From: Candidatus Nanosynbacter sp. TM7-074
Lineage (GTDB): Bacteria; Patescibacteriota; Saccharimonadia; Saccharimonadales; Saccharimonadaceae
Assembly: GCF_041006295.1 (NCBI RefSeq)
Contig: NZ_CP158487.1
Span: forward strand, 248,001-312,000
Direction of reading: 5' to 3'
Length of the DNA: 64,000 nt
A program made the position numbers and the translations under genes. Shown piece by piece: positions 1 through 7,592 of the stretch (positions within the stretch are counted from its first letter, which is position 1; each line of letters starts with the position of its first letter). The notes under the pieces were generated by a model that was not told the DNA's origin, made no database searches, and saw only the letters and a list, made by a program, of their open reading frames with translations.

Positions 1-69
1 ATCTCTGGGAGAAAATATGCTCATCTGGTAAAATTCTCTTGATTTCCATACAAAATGTTGTGAAAAGTA

Positions 70-98
70 TTGACACTTTGTCAAATGTTTGCTATAAT
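70..98 (+). promoter_or_regulatory. Consensus sigma-70 promoter of the ncRNA candidate
   Basis: TTGACA at 70-75 and TATAAT at 93-98 are separated by exactly 17 bp, a perfect vegetative promoter. It points into 105-414, which has no convincing protein gene and ends in a strong terminator. Confidence 0.85.
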
Positions 99-104
99 CA
101 AGGA

Positions 105-414
105 CGATTGGTTAAGTAATCATTAACCAAACGCACCTTATACCCCCTATTCTAACTATATGTTAGGTTGCGCGCAATGGCATTAAGTATTCTTACCCTC
201 CACTTTTTGCGGTTCAACGTTACGCGCATACTAACCCCTTTAACTGCCCTTTTTCAAAGGCGACCTCTGTTAAGGTGAGCACTAAGTGGTGTTGATAATA
301 ATCAGGCGCGGACTTTTGGAGTTTTAGTCACGACGCTTCGCTGAGACGGTAGCTCGGGTGGGTTGAAGGGTAAAAAAGCACCAGGTGATGCCCACCCTTA
401 CCTGGTGCTTTTTT
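105..414 (+). ncRNA. Candidate structured non-coding RNA, unidentified
   Basis: A transcript of about 310 nt is delimited by a perfect promoter (70-98) and an intrinsic terminator (372-414). Visible helices include an 8-bp hairpin at 108-130 (TTGGTTAA/TTAACCAA) and a possible pseudoknot: GGGTGGG at 356-362 is complementary to CCCACCC at 391-397, inside the terminator loop. I looked for the conserved cores of RNase P RNA, SRP RNA and tmRNA and did not see them. A 33-codon ORF starting at 177 has no ribosome binding site. The promoter and terminator are seen directly; the RNA gene is inferred, and its class is unknown. Confidence 0.5.
372..414. terminator. Bidirectional intrinsic terminator
   Basis: A perfect inverted repeat, 372-385 with 401-414, has a GC core (GCACCAGG/CCTGGTGC) flanked by A6 and T6, so it can end the rightward RNA and the leftward Fur-family gene. 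Confidence 0.9.
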
Positions 415-425
415 GTTGGCTGATT

Positions 426-842
426 TTATTTGTCTATTAGGAGTTGCTGGCATTTTTTACAAACGCCCTCAAGGTCAAAATAATGCTTGGTAATTATAAA
501 GCTATGTTTTTGGCCGATATGACCTATAAGCTGTTCTAGCTCCTGTGACTGTATTGGCTCGGCATTTTGGCAATTGATACAGTATAAGTGATGATGATGT
601 GGTATGAATGGCTCGGCTAATTCGTAATAGTTTTTCCAGCCAATGTATATGGTGCTAATTATTTTTAGTCTATCAAATATGACAAGGGTGCGATAAATGC
701 TAGTGCGGTTAATATTTTTGTAGTTTTTTGCAATGTCTCCAACAGTAAGAGGTATTTCTGAATTTTTTAGTATGTCGAAAATCTGCTGGCGAGGCTTTGT
801 CAGACGCAAACCGTGCTGCTCGAATATTTCGCTTAGTGTCAT
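426..842 (-). CDS. Fur/Zur-family metalloregulator
   Basis: A 138-residue ferric-uptake-type repressor that binds DNA when loaded with metal. The winged helix covers about residues 1-80 (with the RTSIYRTL recognition region). The dimerisation and metal domain has HHHH at 82-85, a structural Cys4 site (C88/C91 and C128/C131), and H113 and H120. It lies last in a leftward cluster behind a CxCG permease and a DUF1980 protein, and a COG0523 GTPase is nearby; that company suggests zinc sensing (Zur) rather than iron. Its start follows a TAAAAT box at 853-858 and an inverted-repeat operator candidate at 864-884, suggesting autoregulation. Family assignment is firm; the metal is inferred from context. 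Confidence 0.9.
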   Translation of the reverse strand: MTLSEIFEQHGLRLTKPRQQIFDILKNSEIPLTVGDIAKNYKNINRTSIYRTLVIFDRLKIISTIYIGWKNYYELAEPFIPHHHHLYCINCQNAEPIQSQELEQLIGHIGQKHSFIITKHYFDLEGVCKKCQQLLIDK

Positions 843-863
843 AATGATAAGTATTTTACAACT

Positions 864-884
864 TATTGCAACAAATATGCAATA
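864..884. promoter_or_regulatory. Inverted-repeat operator candidate for the Fur-family gene
   Basis: TATTGCA (864-870) and TGCAATA (878-884) form a perfect 7-7-7 inverted repeat just upstream of the regulator's start. It overlaps a possible -35 (TTGCAT on the minus strand, 877-882) that stands 18 bp from the TAAAAT box at 853-858. Size and symmetry suit a dimeric Fur-family protein. Binding is inferred. Confidence 0.55.
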
Positions 885-887
885 ACA

Positions 888-1622
888 CTATATTCCCATT
901 AGTTCGTATGGGTATTTAGGCTGGCTTATCTTAGTTATGTTCGGCTGAGTAATCACGTATTCGGCTTGGCCATTGATGACTTTCTGAGATAGTTTGCCCT
1001 TGACTATCAGCCAGGTGCCGTCTGGGTAATCTACAGAGAAGTTCTTCTCGACGACGATTTTTACTGGAACGCTATCGACGGCACAGCAACTTATAACATA
1101 GCGCGCAATGTAAAAGTAATCGTATCCGTAGTTTTTTAGTAGGTCATTTGAAACGAAGCCAGTGATAGTAATATCTTTATTATCGAAGTAAGAGGCTTGT
1201 TTGCAGGAATTCATGGCAGTTTTCCAGCGGTTTATTGAGATTGTGGAGCTATTTTCTGTTGGTTTTGGAATTTCGCAGCGACTCTCAGCTTCAATAATTG
1301 CAGGATTCTCTCTTTGGGTGAGGCTGCTTGGCGATAGCGTCTTTGGCGGTAGTGTATAGCCGATTGTTAGGATAATAATCGCCAAGTAGGAGCTGACCTT
1401 TATTCTCCTTAAATTAAAGACAGATCCGTTAAGGGGCTGTCTGCTTTTAAATTGCAACATTATATCAATAAGAAAAAGTGCAACTCCAACTATACTGATT
1501 ATAACGGCAAATTGATGATAACGTGGATGAGTGTAAAAACCCAGCTGATCGCGGCTGGCTAATAGGAGGATATAGCCACAGACCAAAATCCCACCCATCG
1601 ACCTTAGTAAGTTAGCGAACAT
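888..1622 (-). CDS. DUF1980/TIGR03943-type membrane protein
   Basis: This 244-residue protein has three predicted N-terminal membrane helices (about 8-25, 38-57, 78-96) and an extracytoplasmic C-terminal domain with the paired-cysteine signature ISCCAVD (C179, C180, D183) typical of TIGR03943 proteins. The family is nearly always encoded beside a CxCG permease, as here: the two genes overlap by 11 bp (1612-1622), implying translational coupling. In Firmicutes, homologous pairs belong to zinc-starvation regulons, and a Fur-family regulator follows here. The likely role is the partner subunit of a metal transporter; the biochemistry is not established. Confidence 0.85.
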   Translation of the reverse strand: MFANLLRSMGGILVCGYILLLASRDQLGFYTHPRYHQFAVIISIVGVALFLIDIMLQFKSRQPLNGSVFNLRRIKVSSYLAIIILTIGYTLPPKTLSPSSLTQRENPAIIEAESRCEIPKPTENSSTISINRWKTAMNSCKQASYFDNKDITITGFVSNDLLKNYGYDYFYIARYVISCCAVDSVPVKIVVEKNFSVDYPDGTWLIVKGKLSQKVINGQAEYVITQPNITKISQPKYPYELMGI

Positions 1623-2655
1623 ATAAGTTAACTCCCACGCCCGCCATGAAAGACAGCGCGAATATTATTAGTACAATTGTTGCTATAAAGTGCCAACGGA
1701 AAGTAGTCTTCATAAGTATAATCATTTTTATGTCTACCATCGGTCCGGATAATAAGAATGACAAGATTGAGCCGGCAGTAAAACTACGTGCATAAGCTAA
1801 GGCAAAAAACGCATCTATGCTTGAGCATATTGAAACAACAAAGCTTAGGACAATCATGGCGATAACTGACAGAAAAATGTCACCACCGACGGTGTTAATG
1901 ATGAAACGCGGTACAAATACTTGGGTGGCTGCGGCGATGCTAGCGCCTATGACCAGCATGGTGAATAATTGCCAGAATTCGTTGCGCGAGTTGTCAAATA
2001 TTTTTAGAAAAGACGAATCGTTTTTATGAGCGTGGCAATACTCTTTAAAGTCTGGATTAAGTATAGAATCTTCTTTGAATAAACTAACAATGAAAGCTGT
2101 TATTTGGACGATAATCAGCGCAAAAATAACCCTCCACCAGACCATTTGCGGCTGAAAGCTGAAGGCTGTCATAGTAGCGACGATGGTTATGGGGTTGAGG
2201 ATTGGTGCGGCAAATAGAAAACTGATGACGTCAGCAGGTTTAAGTCCCTGCGCCATCAGGCTGCGCGCAACTGGCACATTGCCACATTCACAGACCGGCA
2301 AGGCTATTCCAAGCATTGACAGTACAATTCGCCTGAGGAAGGCATTTTTTGGTAGTATCTTGAGCAGTTTGTCTGATGGTAAAAATTTTCTAATTAGTGC
2401 CGATACAATTATTCCCAGTATCAGGAATGGTGTAGCTTCGACAACTACACTCAGCGTGAGCGTAAGAAAATCTTGAAGCGATGGTAATAGTTTTGTAAAC
2501 AAATCTACGAGTTCTCCATTAACTAACATAGTGCTAAATTTTGAGCTGAGGTAATATATGGTAATCACAAAAATCCCAAAAACAATCCAGTTAATTAATT
2601 CCTGGTTGGCGGATAGTAATTTATTTAAGCGGCCATCTGATAGCTTGCGCACCAT
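1612..2655 (-). CDS. CxCG permease (DUF318/ArsP-like)
   Basis: A 347-residue polytopic membrane protein of the COG0701 permease family. The hallmark PVCECGNVPVA motif (C122, C124) lies in the first half, and a second internal repeat carries ICSSIDAF near residue 280. It pairs with the downstream DUF1980 gene (11-bp overlap) and probably moves a metal ion or metalloid across the membrane. A minus-strand TATAAT at 2663-2668 ends 7 bp before the ATG, so the transcript is probably leaderless. It is divergent from the TerC-like gene at 2697, with a 41-bp gap. Confidence 0.85.
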   Translation of the reverse strand: MVRKLSDGRLNKLLSANQELINWIVFGIFVITIYYLSSKFSTMLVNGELVDLFTKLLPSLQDFLTLTLSVVVEATPFLILGIIVSALIRKFLPSDKLLKILPKNAFLRRIVLSMLGIALPVCECGNVPVARSLMAQGLKPADVISFLFAAPILNPITIVATMTAFSFQPQMVWWRVIFALIIVQITAFIVSLFKEDSILNPDFKEYCHAHKNDSSFLKIFDNSRNEFWQLFTMLVIGASIAAATQVFVPRFIINTVGGDIFLSVIAMIVLSFVVSICSSIDAFFALAYARSFTAGSILSFLLSGPMVDIKMIILMKTTFRWHFIATIVLIIFALSFMAGVGVNLYVR

Positions 2656-2696
2656 ATATAAAATTATACCGCACGCTTATGTTATACTAAATCATT

Positions 2697-3815
2697 ATGA
2701 AGTATCTTTTACATTCGCATCATCCGTTTCGGATTTTTTGGTTTTCAGTGCTATTAACTATGGCTTTAGGTGGTCTAATTTTTGCACAAATAGGGCTTAA
2801 TGGTCTATGGCTATTTGCTATTTTGGTTATTTTGGAAGTAACTTTTAGTTTTGACAATGCAGTGATCAACAGTAAGGTTCTGGCGGGGATGAGTCAGGTT
2901 TGGCAGAAAATATTCTTGACAGTCGGTATTTTTGTAGCGGTGTTTGTTGTGCGATTTATATTGCCAATTGTTATTGTGATGATTGCGAGCGGTCACGGTT
3001 TTATGGAGGTGGTTGATTTGGCTCTTCATAAGCCAACAGAATATGGTCAGATTTTACATGAAGCATCACCGATGATTGATGCCTTTGGTGGGGCGTTTTT
3101 AATTATGATTGGACTTAGTTATTTTATTGATTACAACAAGCGTATCCACTGGATGCGACATGTTGAACCGTGGATGGCTAAGGCTGGGCGATTTGAGAAC
3201 TTTAAGGTGTGCATAATGCTTAGCGTGGCTGATGTGCTGTATTTTACGGTTGACGCTCCGCACAAATCACTAGTGTTGATTTCGGCAGTGCTTGGAATCA
3301 TGCTTCACATTGGACTGGAGTTGTTTGGTTCATTCTTTCATGAAGATAATATGAAGTCTATCAAAATTAAGACTGGTTGGGCGGCGTTTGCTAGCCTGTT
3401 GTATTTGGAGGTGTTGGACGCCAGCTTTAGTTTTGATGGAGTAATTGGCGCATTTGCTATCACTAATAGTGTGTTATTAATTGTTGCCGGCCTGGGTGCT
3501 GGTGCAATTTGGGTACGGTCATTGACTGTTTATCTGTTGCGAACTGGCGCTCTCAGTAAATATAAGTATCTGGAAAATGGTGCACACTGGGCGATTATGG
3601 CGCTGGGCGTGATGATGATTGCCAAGCTATTTCAACTGGAATTGCCGGAATGGGCGACGGGAGGACTGGGGTTGTTGTTTGTGAGCCTGGCGGTTGGTAG
3701 CAGTATATTAGAGATGCGATCAATTAATCTGCAGGAGGCGGCGATGACTAAACTTCATCAAGCCGAGCAGAAAATAAAAAATGGCGCATCAAAAATTGTA
3801 CCTAAAAAACGGTAG
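2697..3815 (+). CDS. TerC-like integral membrane protein (DUF475 family)
   Basis: A 372-residue protein with about 8-9 membrane helices. It carries the two acidic TerC-superfamily motifs: TFSFDNAVI near residue 50 and ASFSFDGVIGAFA in the second half. TerC-superfamily members are linked to metal, especially manganese, export and metal loading of exported proteins. A TATACT box at 2683-2688 ends 8 bp before the ATG, so this is another leaderless candidate, back to back with the CxCG permease. The setting beside metal genes supports a metal role; the substrate is unknown. Confidence 0.85.
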   Translation: MKYLLHSHHPFRIFWFSVLLTMALGGLIFAQIGLNGLWLFAILVILEVTFSFDNAVINSKVLAGMSQVWQKIFLTVGIFVAVFVVRFILPIVIVMIASGHGFMEVVDLALHKPTEYGQILHEASPMIDAFGGAFLIMIGLSYFIDYNKRIHWMRHVEPWMAKAGRFENFKVCIMLSVADVLYFTVDAPHKSLVLISAVLGIMLHIGLELFGSFFHEDNMKSIKIKTGWAAFASLLYLEVLDASFSFDGVIGAFAITNSVLLIVAGLGAGAIWVRSLTVYLLRTGALSKYKYLENGAHWAIMALGVMMIAKLFQLELPEWATGGLGLLFVSLAVGSSILEMRSINLQEAAMTKLHQAEQKIKNGASKIVPKKR

Positions 3816-3834
3816 TAAGTATTATAATTTGTCG

Positions 3835-4395
3835 CTAAAGCTTTACGCTAAATGACTCAATTGTTCCATCAAGAAACTTATTTATTAGCTTAATTGACTC
3901 TGGAAAAATCCAGCTCTGAAGGATTTTTTGTTCGTCAGAATTAAATTTGCTTAAAACAAAGTCAACGCTGCCGATTTGTTTTCGCAGTAAACTGTCAGTG
4001 CCGATACGAATATGCCAAAAATCAGCGCCAATGTGAGCGTGAAGTGATTTTAGTCCGTTACTGCCAGCGTCGCGGCCGCCTTTACGGACGCGGATTTTAC
4101 CAAAATCAAGGTCAGTGTCATCATGAATAATTAGTAAATCATCCAGTGTCAGTTTATAAAAATCCATGATCGCTCGCGCGGAAATACCGACCTCATTATA
4201 ATATATAGTCGGCTTGACTAGTAATATTTTTTCTCCAGAAATATTCAGCTCGGCTATGTCGGCGGCAAATTTTGGCTTATTTATGAAATTTACATTTAGC
4301 TTAGCAGCAAATTTATCAATAGTCAAAAAGCCAGCATTATGTCTGGTGTTGGTATATTTATCGCCAGGATTGCCCAGTGCTAGAATAACTTTCAT
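3835..4395 (-). CDS. pth: Peptidyl-tRNA hydrolase
   Basis: A 186-residue enzyme that releases peptides from peptidyl-tRNAs dropped by the ribosome. The family motif LGNPGDKYTNTRHN holds the catalytic histidine H19, and GGRDAGSNGLKSL is the conserved substrate-binding segment. Length is typical. A minus-strand TATACT (4402-4407) ends 6 bp from the ATG, indicating a leaderless mRNA. The gene is divergent from the COG0523 GTPase. Confidence 0.95.
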   Translation of the reverse strand: MKVILALGNPGDKYTNTRHNAGFLTIDKFAAKLNVNFINKPKFAADIAELNISGEKILLVKPTIYYNEVGISARAIMDFYKLTLDDLLIIHDDTDLDFGKIRVRKGGRDAGSNGLKSLHAHIGADFWHIRIGTDSLLRKQIGSVDFVLSKFNSDEQKILQSWIFPESIKLINKFLDGTIESFSVKL

Positions 4396-4438
4396 AGACC
4401 TAGTATATCACCTGAGGCTAATAGCGTATAATAAGTAT

Positions 4439-5407
4439 ATGGCAAAGCGCGACAATGATTTGGAATTTAGTGTTAACGCGGCGTTTGATGATGAGCGAGC
4501 GGTTATTGATAAGGTGCCGCTATATTTAGTCAATGGATCTTTGGGTGCTGGAAAAACCAGCGTCCTTGAATTCTTATTGCAACAAAGTGACTATAAGGGC
4601 TCAAGGGTAATTGAAAATGAGTATGCTAATGAAAATGTCGACGGCTATCGTCTGGAGGGTCTGGCGGAGATGGTGACGACATTGGCTGGCGACTGTGTCT
4701 GCTGTTCGTCGAAGCATGCGCTGACGCGGATGCTGCTGGACTTTTGTCGTAATTCACCTGCTCCAGTGTTTATCGAGGCGACGGGTGTGGCGCGGACGAT
4801 GGGCTTAGTTGAGAAATTGATAAATGCACAAATCTTCAATAAGTATGAACTAGTGCAGAGTTTTTACGTGATCGATGCGCACGAGATTTTACGCGGAATT
4901 GAGCCGGCGCACGAGGTTGAGCTACAGGCGGCAGATGTGATTTTGGTGACCAAGGAAGATTTACTAAATGACAATGAACGAGCTGAATACGACATAAAAC
5001 TCTCCGCTCTGCCCTACGCTAAGGTGCTCAGCGCGCCGCATGGTCGGTTTGACCTAAGTAAATTAACCACGCCGTCGGGACTACTAGCGTTTTTTGATAC
5101 GTATGACGGCGAGCTGGCGGTGCCGGACAATCCGACTTATGCTGTGCTGGACGTTTCGGGCATGAAAATTACAGTGGCAACGCTGGAGAAAATATGGCCG
5201 GAGCTGTTCAGGGCGTATGGACTGCGGCGAATGAAGGGCTGTTTTATTGATGATAATGGCTCGCGTCAGCACTTGGAGGCGACTGAAAATCAGATTCAGA
5301 TAACCAATGCTGAAACTGAAGAGGTTGCTAAAATTGTGTTAATTGGCGAACGAGCAGATAAAATTACCCGTGAAGTTCTGTTGGCGCAATTGATGATGTT
5401 TGAATAA
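4439..5407 (+). CDS. COG0523-family GTPase (CobW/ZagA-like metallochaperone)
   Basis: A 322-residue P-loop GTPase with Walker A GSLGAGKTS (33-41), an ENEYANE segment, and the metal-binding CVCC motif (C86, C88, C89), a variant of the canonical CxCC. The CobW C-terminal domain follows, without a histidine-rich tail. Such proteins insert or deliver metal, often zinc under starvation, which suits the Fur-family regulator and permease 2 kb away. An in-frame ATG exists far upstream (4214), but TATAAT at 4427-4432 ends 6 bp before 4439 and the upstream part overlaps pth, so 4439 is the start. The exact metal target is inferred. Confidence 0.88.
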   Translation: MAKRDNDLEFSVNAAFDDERAVIDKVPLYLVNGSLGAGKTSVLEFLLQQSDYKGSRVIENEYANENVDGYRLEGLAEMVTTLAGDCVCCSSKHALTRMLLDFCRNSPAPVFIEATGVARTMGLVEKLINAQIFNKYELVQSFYVIDAHEILRGIEPAHEVELQAADVILVTKEDLLNDNERAEYDIKLSALPYAKVLSAPHGRFDLSKLTTPSGLLAFFDTYDGELAVPDNPTYAVLDVSGMKITVATLEKIWPELFRAYGLRRMKGCFIDDNGSRQHLEATENQIQITNAETEEVAKIVLIGERADKITREVLLAQLMMFE

Positions 5408-5410
5408 ATT

Positions 5411-5513
5411 GTTCGCTTTCGTCGTTTCCGACTCATCAGCATAGACACGCATCTATGGAGCGAACATGACAAGTGAGAGAGTTGGGAGTCTCTATAGACT
5501 CGCCATGTTCGCT
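5411..5513. other. Structured 3' region shared by two convergent genes
   Basis: Three copies of one 7-mer, GTTCGCT (5411-5417), AGCGAAC (5459-5465) and GTTCGCT (5507-5513), allow two competing stems. The longer is a perfect 10-bp stem, 5459-5468 with 5504-5513, enclosing GAGTCTATAGAGACTC. A GTCG-GAAA-CGAC tetraloop hairpin (minus sense) lies at about 5421-5432. The region ends the leftward 124-residue gene and the rightward GTPase; I see no clean T-tract. Confidence 0.55.
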
Positions 5514-5523
5514 TGATCGTAGT

Positions 5524-5898
5524 CTACTTCCAGGAGAAGTTGACTACGACGTATGAGTGTCCAGACGGATTGTAGATGGTCGGCTCGAATGCCTCAAGCC
5601 TGAGAGAAGACGTGTGTTCTTCCAGTTCCTTGAGCGCGCTCAGCAATGCCTTGGAGCATTGCTCGCTGCTTGCTACAGCAGTGGTCAGTTCTTTGCAGAC
5701 AACCCTAACAGAAGAAGGGGGCGCCCCCGTATTTTCATATTCACTCGTGACCCTTTCTTCGACATCTTTGCAGATGTCTTTGATCGCTTTCAGGAAAGCT
5801 TTGACTTGAGCCCTCCTTATTTCACTTTTCCTCCGTTCTTCTTGTCTGACAAATTCTTCTCTTGCGGCCTTGACCTCGGGGGTAATGAATGTAGACAT
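5524..5898 (-). CDS. Unknown 124-residue protein with conserved RNA leader
   Basis: I do not recognise this protein. Residues 8-55 are highly charged and predicted helical or coiled-coil, residues 65-100 form a second helical region, and the last 20 residues (NPSGHSYVVVNFSWK) look like beta strand, somewhat like the end of the unrelated-looking protein at 58031-58594. The start follows a GAGGAG Shine-Dalgarno sequence. Its roughly 200-nt leader begins with a 53-nt block (6042-6094) found again upstream of 58594, and contains an upstream ORF. The stop codon lies in a CGTAGTC/GACTACG stem (5518-5548). Function unknown. Confidence 0.6.
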   Translation of the reverse strand: MSTFITPEVKAAREEFVRQEERRKSEIRRAQVKAFLKAIKDICKDVEERVTSEYENTGAPPSSVRVVCKELTTAVASSEQCSKALLSALKELEEHTSSLRLEAFEPTIYNPSGHSYVVVNFSWK

Positions 5899-6010
5899 TG
5901 TAGTACTTTCTCCTCATCCGAGCGGACGCTCGTGTTGAAAAACACTGATCGACGCCCGGATGGCGAACGACCGAAGATGAGGTTTCGGGATACTTCTTAA
6001 AATATCGCAA
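5822..6010 (-). CDS. Possible upstream or leader ORF (TTG start) overlapping the 124-residue gene
   Basis: A strong GGAGGTGA Shine-Dalgarno sequence at about 6014-6022 precedes a TTG codon at 6010. The 62-codon frame runs into the 124-residue gene in another phase. Arg/Lys-rich, no recognisable domain. It could be a translated leader that controls access to the downstream start, or the Shine-Dalgarno match may be fortuitous. Confidence 0.25.
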   Translation of the reverse strand: MRYFKKYPETSSSVVRHPGVDQCFSTRASARMRRKYYNVYIHYPRGQGRKRRICQTRRTEEK

Positions 6011-6041
6011 AATCTCACCTCCGGTTTATAAACTCTCTCAA

Positions 6042-6094
6042 CTTGTCAAAGTGCGCTTTCGGACAAGGATTTACTCAACTCGTCAACAAAAGCT
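6042..6094 (-). promoter_or_regulatory. Conserved 53-nt 5' leader RNA motif, copy A
   Basis: 47 of 53 positions match copy B at 58768-58820. In minus sense the order is GACGAG (6079-6084), CTTGTC (6062-6067), GACAAG (6042-6047). The middle segment can pair with either neighbour, giving two mutually exclusive stems. The hairpin-loop interior holds five of the six differences. It begins right at the predicted transcription start. It looks like a cis-regulatory RNA; no known riboswitch class is recognised. Confidence 0.6.
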
Positions 6095-6100
6095 GATATA

Positions 6101-6129
6101 TATATATCACTAATAGAATAAAATGTCAA
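6101..6129 (-). promoter_or_regulatory. Promoter of the 124-residue gene
   Basis: Minus-strand TTGACA (6124-6129), a 17-bp spacer and TATATA (6101-6106). The predicted start falls at the first bases of the conserved leader motif. Confidence 0.75.
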
Positions 6130-6152
6130 TAGATTTTGTCAAAAATGTGGTA

Positions 6153-7583
6153 TTATATGCCTTTTTCGGTGTTTTTGGCCTGTTTGTAGGCTTTGGTGAC
6201 GGGTGCCAGGCCGCGGGCGACGCGTTCGCGGTTGGCTTTGAGTTGTTTTTCGTCGCGGAAAGATAGTTTGATCGGCGTGCCAGCAAAGTTGAAGGCTTCG
6301 CGTAGAGTACGCTCCAGATAACGTTTATAGCTCCAGTGGACAAATTTCAGATTACTACCGTAAATAACAAACCATGGCGGAGCAACGTCAGTCTGGACAA
6401 TGTAACGAAGTTTCGGATGGGAGTTTTTTAGTCCGGCTGGCGGATGTGCGGCAATGGCTTTTTGCAAGATGTCGTTTAAGGTGCGAGTTTTGCATTCTTG
6501 GCGGCGGCGTTTATAAATATCGACTGCCAGATCGAATAACTTAGTGACATTCTGCCCTGTGACGGAAGAGGTGAATATTAACGGTGCATATGGAGTAAAT
6601 TTGAAATTATAGCTAATTTGCGGTGCTAATTCGTCGCGGGTGTAGGCATCTTTGCCTTCGACGGAGTCCCACTTGCTGACCACTAGGACCAGTCCCTTGC
6701 CTGCCTCGTCGATGATGCCAGCCAGGCGTTGGTCTAATTGGACATTAAGCTCATTGACGTCCATCAATAGAAAACAGACGTCAGCTTCGTTGATGGCTTG
6801 CATGGTGCGGAGGACCGAGAACTTTTCGATGCCGGTTTCTTGCTTGCCTTGGCGGCGAATGCCAGCGGTGTCCAGTAGCTCGATGGTCTGGCCGTGATAG
6901 CGGACTTGGACGCGGTTGACGTCGCGGGTGGTGCCGGCGACGTTGGCGACGATGGCTTGCTGCTTGCCCGCCAAGGTGTTGAACAGGTTGCTTTTGCCGA
7001 CATTTGGCCGGCCGATCAAGGCGACGCGAATGATGTCGTCAGCTTCGGTTACAGTGGCTGGCGGAATGAGATCGGCGATATTATCAAGAAGCTCGGAGAT
7101 GCCGATGTTGTGCTCGGTGGAAGTTTTGATGATGGTTTTGATGCCGAGGCGCTTGAATTCGTCGGTATGGAGTGAGCCTTTGAGGTCGGCTTTGTTGGCG
7201 ATGAGAAGGACGGGTTTGCCGCTTTTTAAGGCTTTTTTGGCGAGTTGGCGGTCGGCGTCTGATGGATAGACGGTGGAATCGACCATGATGAGAATGACGT
7301 CGGCAGCGGCAGACGCGTCAGCAATTTGGTCCTGAATGGTTGCTTCGAATTCGTCTTCGGCAGTTTTAAGACCGGCGGTGTCGATGAGCCAGAATTCTGC
7401 TTGGGCTGTTTCCTCAGGAGATGACGCGTGGCGTTTATATGAGACCTTACCAACGACATTGTCGCGGGTGGTGCCGGCTTCACGAGCAACTATAGCAGTG
7501 CGAGAGCGCGTTAAACGGTTAAACATCGAGCTCTTGCCGACGTTAGCTTGACCAATAATAGCGACAGTTGGTAATTTTGACAT
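6153..7583 (-). CDS. der: GTPase Der (EngA), 50S ribosome assembly
   Basis: A 476-residue double GTPase. The first G domain starts with GQANVGKSS near residue 11, the second with GRPNVGKSN near 190, and a KH-like domain forms the C-terminus. DTAG switch II motifs follow each P-loop (DTAGLKT, DTAGIRR), and NKAD and SKWD are the base-specificity motifs. Der is needed for maturation of the large ribosomal subunit. A TATAAT on the minus strand ends about 8 bp before the ATG. Confidence 0.95.
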   Translation of the reverse strand: MSKLPTVAIIGQANVGKSSMFNRLTRSRTAIVAREAGTTRDNVVGKVSYKRHASSPEETAQAEFWLIDTAGLKTAEDEFEATIQDQIADASAAADVILIMVDSTVYPSDADRQLAKKALKSGKPVLLIANKADLKGSLHTDEFKRLGIKTIIKTSTEHNIGISELLDNIADLIPPATVTEADDIIRVALIGRPNVGKSNLFNTLAGKQQAIVANVAGTTRDVNRVQVRYHGQTIELLDTAGIRRQGKQETGIEKFSVLRTMQAINEADVCFLLMDVNELNVQLDQRLAGIIDEAGKGLVLVVSKWDSVEGKDAYTRDELAPQISYNFKFTPYAPLIFTSSVTGQNVTKLFDLAVDIYKRRRQECKTRTLNDILQKAIAAHPPAGLKNSHPKLRYIVQTDVAPPWFVIYGSNLKFVHWSYKRYLERTLREAFNFAGTPIKLSFRDEKQLKANRERVARGLAPVTKAYKQAKNTEKGI

Positions 7584-7592
7584 GATTATAGA

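Noticed and set aside
177-278. 33-codon ORF inside the first RNA candidate
   Set aside because: No Shine-Dalgarno sequence, not at the transcription start, no recognisable composition.
105-414. tmRNA, RNase P RNA or SRP RNA in the first 420 bases
   Set aside because: The conserved cores (tRNA-like ends with a T-arm, RNase P CR motifs, SRP domain IV) could not be found on either strand; left as unidentified RNA.
6652-7551. Several plus-strand ORFs opposite der
   Set aside because: They shadow conserved der codons; no promoter, ribosome binding site or family resemblance. The same holds for plus-strand frames opposite the kinases, gltX and the UvrD-like gene, and minus-strand frames opposite the ATP synthase genes.
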